Shown here: positions 9,460 to 18,886 of the stretch, piece by piece
Position numbering within the stretch: the first letter of the stretch is position 1
Layout: every line of letters starts with the position of its first letter
DNA from: Nocardioidaceae bacterium
GTDB taxonomy: Bacteria; Actinomycetota; Actinomycetes; Propionibacteriales; Nocardioidaceae
Direction of reading: 5' to 3'
DNA length: 64,000 nucleotides
Assembly (NCBI GenBank): GCA_013361955.1
Contig: JABFXA010000047.1
Coordinates: 1 to 64,000 of the forward strand
Program-made: the position numbers and the translations under genes
The notes under the pieces: model-generated
Databases searched by the model: none
What the model saw: only the letters and a program-made list of their open reading frames with translations
Told to the model about the DNA's origin: nothing

Positions 9460-9888
9460 ATGAGCACAGCACGCGAGATCATGACCGGGGGCGCCGAGTG
9501 TGCCTCGGAGAACGACACCCTCGCCGACGCGGCACGCAAGATGCGGGAGCTGGACGTCGGCTCGCTGCCGATCTGCGGTGAGGACAACCGGCTCAAGGGC
9601 GTGGTCACCGACCGCGACATCGTGGTGAGGTGCGTCGCCGACGGCGGCGACCCCTCCAGGGTCAAGGTGTCGGAGCTCGCCCAGGGCAAGCCGGTGACCA
9701 TCGGTGCCGACGACAGCGTCGATGAGGCGCTGCGCACCATGAAGCAGCACGGCGTACGGCGGCTCCCGGTGATCGACGGACACGAGCTGGTCGGCATGGT
9801 CAGCCAGGCCGACATCGCCAGGAACCTGCCGGAGGACCAGGTCGGGGACCTCGTCGAGGCGATCTCGACCGGCATCGGCACCCCCTGA
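9460..9888 (+). CDS. CBS domain-containing protein
   Basis: MSTAREIMTGGAECASENDTLADAARKMRELDVGSLPICGEDNRLKGVVTDRDIV...; two CBS repeats. Confidence 0.9.
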   Translation: MSTAREIMTGGAECASENDTLADAARKMRELDVGSLPICGEDNRLKGVVTDRDIVVRCVADGGDPSRVKVSELAQGKPVTIGADDSVDEALRTMKQHGVRRLPVIDGHELVGMVSQADIARNLPEDQVGDLVEAISTGIGTP

Positions 9889-9989
9889 GGGCCGCGGCCG
9901 AGCAGGTCCGTGTGCCGACGGTTCGCGATCAGCACCAACGCCAAGCAAGTGGGCCAGGGACGATATCTCCGCGACGTCCTCCGTGTGGG

Positions 9990-10190
9990 GTGCCTCAGGG
10001 AGCCGCAGCTCGAGGACTGGGTGAGGCGGACCAGCGCCCGACCCGATGTGTCGGCCACCAGGAACGACGCCGACGATGCTCCCAGCCGCAGACCGACCTC
10101 GCGGGTGCCGGCGGCCACCGCGTCCACCGGCGCCGGTTCTCGGCAGCGGTCCGCAGACGTGCGAGCGCCTCCGTTCCCGACCAGGCCGGA
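9990..10190 (-). pseudogene. N-terminal remnant of a GAF/PP2C-like sensor protein
   Basis: Only PVDAVAAGTREVGLRLGASSASFLVADTSGRALVRLTQ is recognisable; no downstream domains. Confidence 0.35.
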
Positions 10191-10239
10191 GCATAGAACG
10201 GGCTACCCGCTGGGGCTGGCCGAACCGACGACCGCTCCG

Positions 10240-10461
10240 CTAGGAACCAGGCTCGTCGTCGGCGTGGACGGGCCGTACCGCGTTGCTCGCGAACCAGCCG
10301 GCCGCGACCTGGTCGCCGTCGGGCACCGCGTAGGTGACCAGGACCTCGAGATGGCTCTCGACCTGTCGGAACTTGTGGGCCCGTCCGCGAACCCAGTTCC
10401 CGTCGACACGAACATCCACCGGGACGTCGGGCGGTGGCGACCCGTTGACGCCGCTGTCCAT
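10240..10461 (-). CDS. hypothetical protein
   Basis: MDSGVNGSPPPDVPVDVRVDGNWVRGRAHKFRQVESHLEVLVTYAVPDGDQVAAGWFASNAVRPVHADDEPGS. Confidence 0.45.
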   Translation of the reverse strand: MDSGVNGSPPPDVPVDVRVDGNWVRGRAHKFRQVESHLEVLVTYAVPDGDQVAAGWFASNAVRPVHADDEPGS

Positions 10462-10871
10462 CGCGGCCAGATGCTGCACCGGGTCCACCGCGGGCCCTCC
10501 TGCCTGTCCTGCTCCCACGCCCGGAACAGGGGAGCCGAAGGTGGGAGCAGTTCCAGGCTGCACCTTCCAAGCGCCCGGTGGCATCACTGCCTTCGTCCTA
10601 GCACCAGCGGTGTAGGACGCCGTAGAGCCGACGGATCAGGTCCCGGAGACCGCCGCGCTTGAAACTCGGAGTACTGGGCAAAGACCCCGGAGCGCACCGA
10701 CGTGAAGGGATCTGTGATGAGCACCGGGCTGAGCACCGTGCTGCTGACGAACCTGCAGCACCGGACGACGCACGTCGTCGAGGTGAGAGTCGTACGGCGG
10801 CAGCGACGTCCCGATCCTGGAGCACACACCCGTCGGCACTGGCCGACCCTCGCGAGGGAGATCTGGCACCG

Positions 10872-11141
10872 ATGAACGAGCTCGACCAGACCGTCCTCGT
10901 CGTGCTCGGCATCCTGGGCGCCGTTGTCACGCTGCTGTTCGTGATGGCGGCCCTGGAACCGCGTCCTCGGCCGCGGCACTCCGCCAGGACCACTCCCGGC
11001 ACCGCGAGCGTGCTGTGGCAGCAGGTGACCGCCCGGCTTCGCGAAGCCCTCGCTGACCGGCCGGCAGCCCGAGAGCCGGCTGCCTCGTTGGCCGGGATTT
11101 CGACCACCGACGGTGGCCCACGGGCCGGCGAGCCCGCGTAG
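10872..11141 (+). CDS. small membrane protein, hypothetical
   Basis: MNELDQTVLVVLGILGAVVTLLFVMAALEPRPRPRHSARTTPG... Confidence 0.45.
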   Translation: MNELDQTVLVVLGILGAVVTLLFVMAALEPRPRPRHSARTTPGTASVLWQQVTARLREALADRPAAREPAASLAGISTTDGGPRAGEPA

Positions 11142-11225
11142 CGAGGTCGGGTCGCTCTGCCGGACGGAGTCTGGCAGAGCCAGGGGGATTCTGCTCGCCT
11201 GGTCCTGGGCCGGCACCGTCTGGTG

Positions 11226-11957
11226 TCAGCTCATGCGAGCGAGATCCCGTCGGATGTAGCGCAGGTGAGCCCACTCCTCCTCCAGGATCACGCGAATGCA
11301 GTCACCCACGCTGGGGCGCCAGTCACCGCCGCCCCATGGGTTCTCGCGCTTCTCCGCGAGCAGGTCCGCTGTGGCGGTGGCCAGGAATTCGGTCACCAGC
11401 TGCTGTCGCTCGGCCCGCACCGCGAGGATCTCCTCATAGGCGGGCGGGTCCTCGCGGAAGATCGACATGTCGAAGCCCATCTCCTCGGCACCGGTGAAGA
11501 TCTGACCGATCTCGTGGAACGGCTGCTGCACCCGCAGGATCCCGCCACGGAGCCAGGCGTCGGTCGCGAGGATGAGGTGCCGCAGGGTCTGGGCCAAGGA
11601 CCACTCGCCCTGGACGTGGGCGTCCACCAGGTCCGGCCGGGTGCCCGCCACCGTCGTCTGCCACGCGGACTGCACAGCGACCCAGCCCTCGCGCAGACCT
11701 TCGAGGGTCTGCGCCTTCTGCAGCTCGCGCCCCGGGAACTGCCGGTTGAGCTCGGCGTCCACGAGCGGCACCACGTCGACCCCGTTGACGACGAGGCTGC
11801 CGAAGAACAGGTCGTGGCTGTCGATGTCGAGCCCGTCCACGTCGACGCTGCGCATCGTCACACCGCTGACATCCGAGAAACGCAGGGTGGCGCCCCTGAA
11901 GCTCGCCTTGACGAAGGTCGCGCCTTCGAACTCCTTGGTGCCGGAATAGGTTGTCAT
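11226..11957 (-). CDS. DinB family protein with pentapeptide-like N-terminus
   Basis: KEFEGATFVKASFRGATLRFSDVSGVTMRSVDVDG...HVQGEWSLAQTLRHLILATDAWLRG...ILEEEWAHLRYIRRDL. Confidence 0.85.
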   Translation of the reverse strand: MTTYSGTKEFEGATFVKASFRGATLRFSDVSGVTMRSVDVDGLDIDSHDLFFGSLVVNGVDVVPLVDAELNRQFPGRELQKAQTLEGLREGWVAVQSAWQTTVAGTRPDLVDAHVQGEWSLAQTLRHLILATDAWLRGGILRVQQPFHEIGQIFTGAEEMGFDMSIFREDPPAYEEILAVRAERQQLVTEFLATATADLLAEKRENPWGGGDWRPSVGDCIRVILEEEWAHLRYIRRDLARMS

Positions 11958-12019
11958 CGCCCCATCATCACCGCTGTCGCGGACAGTCCCGGCCGACAGG
12001 ATCGCGGGATGCCGGGCGG

Positions 12020-12682
12020 CTATGACGCGAGCTGCTTCCATTGCCCTTCGGAGATCACCTCGACGGTGCCGTCGACGACCGCGATGGCCGTCTGGTCGTC
12101 GATGGCGTAGGCCGGGACGCCGAGGTCGGCGGCCCACCGCTCGGCGTGAGCCAGGGTGTTCGTCGGGAAGACGTCGAGGTGCGGGAAGATCGAGAAGTCG
12201 ACGACCCCGAGGGTGCGGTCGTCCGGTGCGGCCGGCCACTGCACGAAGTCGCTTCCGATCCGGGGCGTCATCACCATGCTTCCGGCACTCACCCCCACCC
12301 AGACCGTGTCGGGCAGCGACGGAAGCAGGTCGGCCAGCCGGGACTCCCGCATCCAGTGACACAGGTACGTCGCGTCGCCGCCGTCGACCAGCAGCACGTC
12401 GGCGTCGCGGACCCACGGGACCCATCGCTCCGCGCCGATGGTGGGCAGCGCGGTGAGCTCAAGGACACCGAGCGAGGCCCAGCCGAGGCCGGTGAAGTGC
12501 CGGAAGTCGGCCTCGGCGGCCACGAGGCCCCGCACCGAGGTCGGGCCGCACATCGGGTGACCCCACTGCGCTGTGGGGACGACCAGGGCGTGGCACTCGG
12601 CGACCGGCTTGCCGAGAAGCCGCACGAGCGCCGAGGAGATGCTGGGGTTGGTGACGCCGCCTGAGGTCAGCAAGAGCTTCAA
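12020..12682 (-). CDS. peptidase S51 / type 1 glutamine amidotransferase-like protein
   Basis: MKLLLTSGGVTNPSISSAL...ADVLLVDGGDATYL...VWVGVSAGSMVMTPRIG. Confidence 0.85.
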   Translation of the reverse strand: MKLLLTSGGVTNPSISSALVRLLGKPVAECHALVVPTAQWGHPMCGPTSVRGLVAAEADFRHFTGLGWASLGVLELTALPTIGAERWVPWVRDADVLLVDGGDATYLCHWMRESRLADLLPSLPDTVWVGVSAGSMVMTPRIGSDFVQWPAAPDDRTLGVVDFSIFPHLDVFPTNTLAHAERWAADLGVPAYAIDDQTAIAVVDGTVEVISEGQWKQLAS

Positions 12683-12844
12683 CGTGCCTCCAAGGTTCCG
12701 GCGCGGAAGGGCGGCGCACCCGAAGCCGCGGCCGTCGTCGCCCGGTCGCTGGTGGTGATCGCCGCGCCCGACGTCATCGTAGTTCGGGCCGACCGTTCAG
12801 ATGTCCGCACGTCGTGCGGCTGCGCCCGCGGTGCTCGGCCGGGG

Positions 12845-13675
12845 TCACGTGGGGGAGCCGGCCCCCTCTGCGTGGGCCACGAGTTCCTGGGCGACCAGTC
12901 GGACGCTCACCGCGCGGTGTTCTGCGGTCTCCTGGAGCAGCGCGAACGCGTTCGCCTCGGTGAGCTTGTAGCGCTCCATCACGATCCCCAGTGCCTGGCC
13001 GACCGTGCGGCGCTGCGTCACGGTCGTTTCGTGGTCCTCGTGGTCGGCCGCGTACGCGAGCGCAGTGGCGGAGTGGTGCGCGAACAGGTCGGTGAGGACC
13101 ACCGTGTCATCGAACGCGCCGGACCGCAGCGAGTACATGTTGAGGACCCCGCGGGACCGGACGGTGTCGAACAGCACGACAGCCACCTGCGCACGGATTC
13201 CCGTCCTGGCCGCGGCTGCTCCGTAGAGGGGGTAGCGCTCGTCACGTGACAGGTCGGAGGCCGTGACCGCGGGTGCCAGTCCCGGGTCGGGTACGCCGCC
13301 GGGCTCGGCGTCCGCGACCACGTCGTCGCCGGCGGGCGGCCCGGTCGTCCACCCCGGGGAGTCGATCACGTCGACGGCCGGTCCCTCGGCGAGCCCCTGC
13401 TGCAGGCGGTCCAGCCGTACCGCGGTGTCGACGTCCAGCTCGGACGCCGGGCCCACGGCGGCACCCGGATCCTGACCGGCGCCCGTGGAGCCGGTCGCCG
13501 CGGCAGTCTCGACGTGGCCGTCCTCGTACTCGATGGTGATCGTTGCTGCGTCGACGTCCGGGAGCAGCTCCACGGCGGCGTCGGTCACGCGGCGAAGTGT
13601 CTGCGTCAGGTCGCCCGGCGCCAGGGCCGCGTGCAGCTCGGCCATGACGGCCACGAGGTCACTGCTGTTGACCAC
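12845..13675 (-). CDS. GAF and ANTAR domain-containing protein
   Basis: GTG start VNSSDLVAVMAELHAALAPGDLTQTLRRVTDAAVELLPDVDAATITIEY...; ANTAR: TVTQRRTVGQALGIVMERYKLTEANAFALLQ. Confidence 0.85.
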   Translation of the reverse strand: MVNSSDLVAVMAELHAALAPGDLTQTLRRVTDAAVELLPDVDAATITIEYEDGHVETAAATGSTGAGQDPGAAVGPASELDVDTAVRLDRLQQGLAEGPAVDVIDSPGWTTGPPAGDDVVADAEPGGVPDPGLAPAVTASDLSRDERYPLYGAAAARTGIRAQVAVVLFDTVRSRGVLNMYSLRSGAFDDTVVLTDLFAHHSATALAYAADHEDHETTVTQRRTVGQALGIVMERYKLTEANAFALLQETAEHRAVSVRLVAQELVAHAEGAGSPT

Positions 13676-14654
13676 GAGTGCCCCGTACCCACAAGCGTGC
13701 CCGCATATCGCCACCGGCCACGACGCATGCCGTGACCGGCGAGGGCGAGAGTCCATCTGCGTCGACGCTGTGCGACAGGCGGTCCGACACGGGAACAAAC
13801 CTCTCTTCGCTCGCAGCGGGCCACTGCGACCCCGTGGCCGCGAGCCGTCCGGAGATGGGCTCCAGCAGAGCGATGAGCTGGTGGAGGTCGCGCGGCTCCA
13901 GCCCGTCGTACGGAGCTTCTGCGAGGGCGTCGGTCAGTGACTCGATCCGGGCCTTGGTCGCGCGCCCGGCCTCGGTGAGGCGGCCGGAGCCGTCGACAAG
14001 GCCGCGGTTGCGCAGGCCGTCCATGACCTGGGTCAGGCGGGCCTTCGGGAGGTGGTGGATCCGGCCGAACGACTCCGCCGGGTAGATGCCCATGTCGAGG
14101 GCGCTGAGCACGTGGGCCTCGGTGCCGCCGATCCGCTCGGAGACCAGGGCGGCGATGTGGCCGTCCCCGCGGTGCTCGCGGAGCATGTTGGCCGCGTGCC
14201 AGAGCCGGGCCACGGGCTCCTCGGGCATCGGGAGCGTGCGGAGGCCGGCGTACATCAGCCGTCCCTCGGTCGGGGCGCACGTCGAGGCCTGAGCGAGGAG
14301 CTCGGCAGCGCATGTGAGCCCGGGAGTCTCGACGAGGTCGCCGAGGATCCGCCGCAGCGCCGCGACGCAGCCCCGCTCACGCGCCGCGTGTGCCGCCTCG
14401 GGTGTGGTCGTCTCCCAGACCTTGGGGATGTGGCGGGCCACCTCGCCATCGGCGAAGTTGTAGAAGGCCGCGTGGACCACCTCGGCCGGGACCCGGCCGA
14501 GCGGAGCGGAGCGTCCCGCGAAGTAGCCGTCCCAGTAGTTGCCGAAGCCGAGGGCTGCCATCGCCTCGTTCGGCTCCGGGGAGAAGAAGTTGACCAGGCA
14601 GATCGGCTCGGTGAGGTCGAACAGCCGGCGGGCGACCGGTTCCGGATGCTGCAT
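13659..14654 (-). CDS. SCO6745-like protein (helix-turn-helix)
   Basis: MQHPEPVARRLFDLTEPICLVNFFSPEPNEAMAALGFGNYWDGYFAGRSAPLGRVPAEVVHAAFYNF... Confidence 0.75.
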   Translation of the reverse strand: MQHPEPVARRLFDLTEPICLVNFFSPEPNEAMAALGFGNYWDGYFAGRSAPLGRVPAEVVHAAFYNFADGEVARHIPKVWETTTPEAAHAARERGCVAALRRILGDLVETPGLTCAAELLAQASTCAPTEGRLMYAGLRTLPMPEEPVARLWHAANMLREHRGDGHIAALVSERIGGTEAHVLSALDMGIYPAESFGRIHHLPKARLTQVMDGLRNRGLVDGSGRLTEAGRATKARIESLTDALAEAPYDGLEPRDLHQLIALLEPISGRLAATGSQWPAASEERFVPVSDRLSHSVDADGLSPSPVTACVVAGGDMRARLWVRGTRGQQQ

Positions 14655-14904
14655 CGTGTCATCTCCTGGGCTCGTGACGGCGCCCTCGTGAGCGGGGCCG
14701 GTCCTCACCATGGCTACGAACGGGTCGACCGTCATACGACAGAGTCGAAGAGATCTTCCTTCCCCGGATCACGCACATCTGGCACCGTCGCGCAGGTCGC
14801 TGAAAGATGGAGCAGAAACCTCGAAGCTCGATGTCGAAGGGCGTGGCATCCGTTCGACGTACGTGCGACCAGCAACGCCCCAGCAACCTGTAGGAGTGAT
14901 CAAG

Positions 14905-15279
14905 ATGCCGCGTTTCATGGGATTCGTGAGGATGGAAGAGGGCGTCGGCACGCCCCCGCAGTCACTGTTCGACGCGATGGACGCGCACATCGGCGAGCGG
15001 GCCGCCAAGGGTGTGTTCCTCGACGGCGGCGGTCTGTACGGAACCGAGGACGCCGTGAACTTCGTGGTCCGCCAGGGCGAGGTCACCCGGGTCGACGGAC
15101 CGTACGCCGAGGCCAAGGAGGTCGTCGGCGGCTGGGCCATCCTGCAGTACGACAGCCTCGAGGAGGCCGTCGAGGATCAGCGCGAGTTCGCCGAGCTGCA
15201 CGCGAAGCACTGGCCCGAGGTCACCGTGATCTCGACGCTGCGCCAGATCTCCACGGGCCCGGAGGCGCCCGGTGACTGA
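14905..15279 (+). CDS. YCII-related protein
   Basis: MPRFMGFVRMEEGVGTPPQSLFDAMDAHIGERAAKGVFLDGGGLYG...VTRVDGPYAEAKEVVGGWAILQ. Confidence 0.85.
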   Translation: MPRFMGFVRMEEGVGTPPQSLFDAMDAHIGERAAKGVFLDGGGLYGTEDAVNFVVRQGEVTRVDGPYAEAKEVVGGWAILQYDSLEEAVEDQREFAELHAKHWPEVTVISTLRQISTGPEAPGD

Positions 15280-15302
15280 GCGGGACCTTCTACGCTGGCC
15301 TG

Positions 15303-16613
15303 GTGCCGGCAGAGACCCGTACGGATGACCCCACCGAGGCCATCTTCGCCGCGTGGCGGGCCGAGTCGGCCCGCCTCGTCGGCGCTCTCACCCGGATGAC
15401 CCGCGATGTGGGTCTGGCCGAGGACCTTGCGCAGGACGCGCTCGTGGCCGCGCTCGAGCAGTGGCCCGCGACCGGCGTCCCGGAGAACCCGATCGCGTGG
15501 CTGATGACCATCGCGAAGCGGCGCGGCATCGACCACTTCCGGCGCGCTGACAGCCTCCGCCGCAAGATCGCGGACCTCGAACATGCGCGTGCGGGAGAGG
15601 AGGCGGAGATGCCCGACCTCGACAGCCACGTCGACTACATCGAGGACGACGTCCTGCGGCTCATCTTCCTGTCCTGCCACCCTTCCCTGACCGCGGAGTC
15701 CCGGGCCGCGCTGACGCTGCGTCTGGTCGGAGGGCTCAGCACCGCAGAGATCGCGCGCGGGTTCCTGGCCACCGAGTCCACGATGGGCCAGCGGATCTCG
15801 CGCGCCAAGAAGACGCTGCACGACGCTCACGCCGAGTTCGAGCTGCCGACCGGGACCGAGCGCACCGAGCGCCTCGACGACGTCATGGCCGTGATCTACC
15901 TGATCTTCAACGAGGGCTACACCGCCACCGCCGGCGAGGACTGGATGCGCCCCGACCTGGCCAACGAGGCGATGCGGCTCGCGCGGATGCTGGCCGCCCT
16001 CGCGCCCGACGAGCCGGAGGTGCATGCCCTGCAGGCGCTGCTGGAGATCCAGGGCTCGCGGATGGCCGCCCGACTCGGTGAGGACGGGACGCCGGTCCTG
16101 CTGGAGGCGCAGGACCGGACGCGCTGGGACCCCCTGTTGATCCGGCGCGGGTCGGCCGCCCTGGAGCGGGCCGAGCAGCTGGCCGCTCGAGGGAAACCGG
16201 TCGGGAAGTACTTCCTGCAGGCCTCGATCGCCGCGCAGCACGCCCGGGCGACGCGAGCCGAGGACACGAACTGGCGACGGATCGCCGCGCTGTACGACGT
16301 CCTCGCCGACGCCGCACCGGGGCCGGTCGTCGAGGTGAACCGGGCGGTCGCGCACGGGCGGGCCTTCGGCCCCGAAGCGGGGCTTGCTGTCCTGGAGGGG
16401 GTCGACGCCGGTGCGCTCGGCGACTCACCGCTCATACCCAGCGTCCGTGGAGACCTGCTCGAACGCGCCGGCCTCCACGCGCAGGCAGGCGAGGCCTTCA
16501 CCGAGGCGGCTGCGCGCACCAGGAACGAGAGCGAGCGCGCACTCCTGCACGATCGAGCCGAGTTGAACCTGACGCGGGTGGCGACGTCGGGCGATCAGCC
16601 CGAGGTGTCGTAG
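15303..16613 (+). CDS. ECF42-type RNA polymerase sigma factor (DUF6596 C-terminus)
   Basis: Sigma2 AEDLAQDALVAALEQWPATGVPENPIAWLMTIAKRRGIDHFRR; long C-terminal extension; adjacent YCII gene. Confidence 0.9.
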   Translation: MPAETRTDDPTEAIFAAWRAESARLVGALTRMTRDVGLAEDLAQDALVAALEQWPATGVPENPIAWLMTIAKRRGIDHFRRADSLRRKIADLEHARAGEEAEMPDLDSHVDYIEDDVLRLIFLSCHPSLTAESRAALTLRLVGGLSTAEIARGFLATESTMGQRISRAKKTLHDAHAEFELPTGTERTERLDDVMAVIYLIFNEGYTATAGEDWMRPDLANEAMRLARMLAALAPDEPEVHALQALLEIQGSRMAARLGEDGTPVLLEAQDRTRWDPLLIRRGSAALERAEQLAARGKPVGKYFLQASIAAQHARATRAEDTNWRRIAALYDVLADAAPGPVVEVNRAVAHGRAFGPEAGLAVLEGVDAGALGDSPLIPSVRGDLLERAGLHAQAGEAFTEAAARTRNESERALLHDRAELNLTRVATSGDQPEVS

Positions 16614-16626
16614 AGCTCCCGGGGAC

Positions 16627-16646
16627 GGGCCGGTCCGGGTCGGCCC
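16627..16646 (+). terminator. GC hairpin after ECF42 gene
   Basis: GGGCCG-gtccgggt-CGGCCC shortly after the stop at 16613. Confidence 0.45.
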
Positions 16647-16662
16647 GGGGCTCGAACGAGCG

Positions 16663-16908
16663 CTACTCGCTCTCGCCGCTGCCGGCGGACCGTCTGCGCT
16701 CGAGTAGCCAGTGGACCTCGTGAGTGGTCGGGTGCCGCCATTCCCGCAGCCGGTACTCGAAACCAGGGAGCAGCACGATCGGGATCGGCTCGGGAGACGC
16801 GGGAGCAACCGCGCCCACCACGATCTTCGAGTCCGCGGGGATGAACGGCGACTGTGCCGGGATCGGTTCGGTGATGATCTCGACCGGATCCGTGTAGGGG
16901 CGAGCCAT
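16663..16908 (-). CDS. DUF5703 family protein
   Basis: IPIVLLPGFEYRLREWRHPTTHEVHWLLERRR. Confidence 0.65.
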   Translation of the reverse strand: MARPYTDPVEIITEPIPAQSPFIPADSKIVVGAVAPASPEPIPIVLLPGFEYRLREWRHPTTHEVHWLLERRRSAGSGESE

Positions 16909-16966
16909 GCGGCCGACCTTACCAGTAGCCGCCGCAGTGATCCGCGTTACAGTGAGCAGAGTCGCG

Positions 16967-16999
16967 TCATAGTGACTTCATAGCGACGTCATAAGGGTG
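16967..16999 (+). promoter_or_regulatory. three 11-nt-phased direct repeats (TCATA)
   Basis: TCATAGTGACT TCATAGCGACG TCATAAGGGTG, exact 11-nt period, 32 nt upstream of the 17031 ATG. Confidence 0.5.
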
Positions 17000-17030
17000 A
17001 AGGGCTCACCGAGAGAAGGAACACCACACG

Positions 17031-17654
17031 ATGACCGACACCGACACCACCGCGCAGTACCAGCCCGGCGACATCGCCAACGGCCACGTCCTCGGCGCCG
17101 ACGGGGTGTGGCGGCCGCAGGGCCGGACCCCGCTGCCGCTGCCACCGAAGCCGAAGAAGCCGGTCTACCGGCGCTGGTACGCCTGGACCGCGTACGTGCT
17201 GGTCGCGCTGGGGATCCTCGCCACGCTGGGCGGCGGCGGCGACGCCGACACCACCGAGGGCGCCGGCTCCGCGACTGTCCCGGCCCCGGCCCACAAGGCG
17301 GGCCAGCCGGCCCCGGCGAGGCCAGTCAAGCAGTTCGACCTGGCGGTCAAGGCCGGCGTGCTGGTCAGCGACTTCGAGGACAACGAGCTCGCGGCCGACC
17401 AGCGCTACGACGGGAAGACGCTCAAGGTCAGCGGCGTGGTCGACAAGATCGACACCGACTTCCTGGACGACTCGAAGTACATCCTGCGGCTGACCAACGG
17501 CTCGGACTTCGCTCTGCTCAGCGTGAACGTCGAGGGCCTGAGCCAGGACGAGCTCGCCCCCATCGACGCCGGCGACCACGTCTCGGTGATCGCGGACTTC
17601 GACGACGGAGGCGACCTCGGCGTCGAGATGAGCAACGGCCGGCTGGTGCGCTGA
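17031..17654 (+). CDS. membrane-anchored OB-fold (tRNA_anti-like) protein
   Basis: TM helix RRWYAWTAYVLVALGILATLG then AGVLVSDFEDNELAADQRYDGKTLKVSGVVDKIDTDFLDDSKYILRLTNGSDFALLSVN. Confidence 0.75.
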   Translation: MTDTDTTAQYQPGDIANGHVLGADGVWRPQGRTPLPLPPKPKKPVYRRWYAWTAYVLVALGILATLGGGGDADTTEGAGSATVPAPAHKAGQPAPARPVKQFDLAVKAGVLVSDFEDNELAADQRYDGKTLKVSGVVDKIDTDFLDDSKYILRLTNGSDFALLSVNVEGLSQDELAPIDAGDHVSVIADFDDGGDLGVEMSNGRLVR

Positions 17655-17703
17655 TCGCCGGGCGCTGACCGATCTGTTGGACGAAACGGGTCCAACGTCC
17701 GGT

Positions 17704-17732
17704 CCTCCTCCCGGCGTGGGAGCGGGAGGAGG
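17704..17732 (+). terminator. perfect 10-bp hairpin after OB-fold gene
   Basis: CCTCCTCCCG-gcgtgggag-CGGGAGGAGG. Confidence 0.6.
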
Positions 17733-18002
17733 GCACGGGCGAGCCACCCGGCTCATCGGCAAGGAGGCCGACAAGCCCCCGGTCTGCCCCACCCCCGGCT
17801 ACAGCGGGGAGCCGCGTCTTGCCTCGTTTCTGGGCGGCTCCACCGTCGGGGCAGGCCGGGCCCGTACCCGGTGGGTACGTCGATCTCTCCCGTCTGGGGG
17901 GCGGGAGGGATCGGCGAGCCAACCGGCTCGAGGAGAGACGTGGACCCGCGCGAACCGCGCGGCCCAGAAGAACGCCCACGAGATCGCCAGGAAGTTGAGC
18001 TG

Positions 18003-18296
18003 ATGGACATGCCGGCCGCCTTTCCCGCCCCACCCGGTACCACCGCGCTGCGCACCCGGGCGCTGCGCGCCAAACGGCTGGTGCTGCACCGCCGGGTGGT
18101 GGAGGGGGAGTGGCGCACGATCGTGCACCGGCCCACCTGCCGCTCAGTGCATGCGGTCGACCCGAGCAGCGACGGATGGCTCACCGTCCGCAGCAACGAC
18201 GACGACTGGGTGCGCGCCGCGTTCGCAGCGTCCGTGCAGGGCGACACCGACTACCAGCTCTGTGAGCGCTGCGTGGTCAGGAAGGAAGGCGCGTGA
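18003..18296 (+). CDS. hypothetical protein
   Basis: MDMPAAFPAPPGTTALRTRALRAKRLVLHRRVVEGEWRTIVHRPTCRSVHAV...YQLCERCV; ATG overlaps an upstream TGA (TGATG). Confidence 0.6.
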   Translation: MDMPAAFPAPPGTTALRTRALRAKRLVLHRRVVEGEWRTIVHRPTCRSVHAVDPSSDGWLTVRSNDDDWVRAAFAASVQGDTDYQLCERCVVRKEGA

Positions 18297-18333
18297 GGAG
18301 GCCCACCGATCGAATGCCCCGACCTGGTGTTGA

Positions 18334-18726
18334 TCAGGATTCCACCGGCGGCGGGCCGGCGAGCGGTCGTACCTCGATCGGGATGCCCATCGGCGCCCCG
18401 CCGGGGCCGGGCGACGACGACGCCTTGGCGGCGATCGCGTACGCCCGCTCCTCGCTGTCGCAGTCGACGATCCAGAAACCGATGAGGAACTCCTTGGCCT
18501 CCGGGAACGGGCCGTCGCTGACGGCAGGTGAGCCGTCGTCGTAGCGCACGATCCGCGCCTGGTCGGGCCAGCTGAGACCGGCGTTGAACACCATCTCGCC
18601 GTTCTCCTCCAGCTCGCGGTCGAACGCGCGCTGGAACCCGAGCATGTTCTTGATGTCCTGCGGGGCCCAGCTCAGCGCCTCGTCGCCGGCATCGCGACCT
18701 ACGTGCATCATCAGCATGTACTTCAC
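18334..18726 (-). CDS. YCII (DGPF) family protein
   Basis: MKYMLMMHVGRDAGDEALSW...VRYDDGSPAVSDGPFPEAKEFLIGFWIVDCDSEERAYAIAAKASS. Confidence 0.85.
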   Translation of the reverse strand: MKYMLMMHVGRDAGDEALSWAPQDIKNMLGFQRAFDRELEENGEMVFNAGLSWPDQARIVRYDDGSPAVSDGPFPEAKEFLIGFWIVDCDSEERAYAIAAKASSSPGPGGAPMGIPIEVRPLAGPPPVES

Positions 18727-18886
18727 CGCAACCTCCTTCGACGGTGACGTTCTCCGTGGCTGACACTAGGCCAGATCCGGGAGGTTCTTGTCGGGCGTCA
18801 TGCTCGCATCCCACTCGTGCACGAGGTCGTTGTCGCGGCGCGCTCGTTCGCGGAAGCCGCACTCGAGCCCATCGCCAACCGGGTGC

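Noticed and set aside
17873-17878. GGGTAC -10-like element near 17873
   Set aside because: Part of the hairpin CGTACCCGGTGGGTACG, no matching -35.
17760-17960. ydaO-type c-di-AMP riboswitch
   Set aside because: Some G-rich stems look similar but I could not find the conserved CGTCAGCTAAC-like 3' core; reported only as an unassigned structured region.
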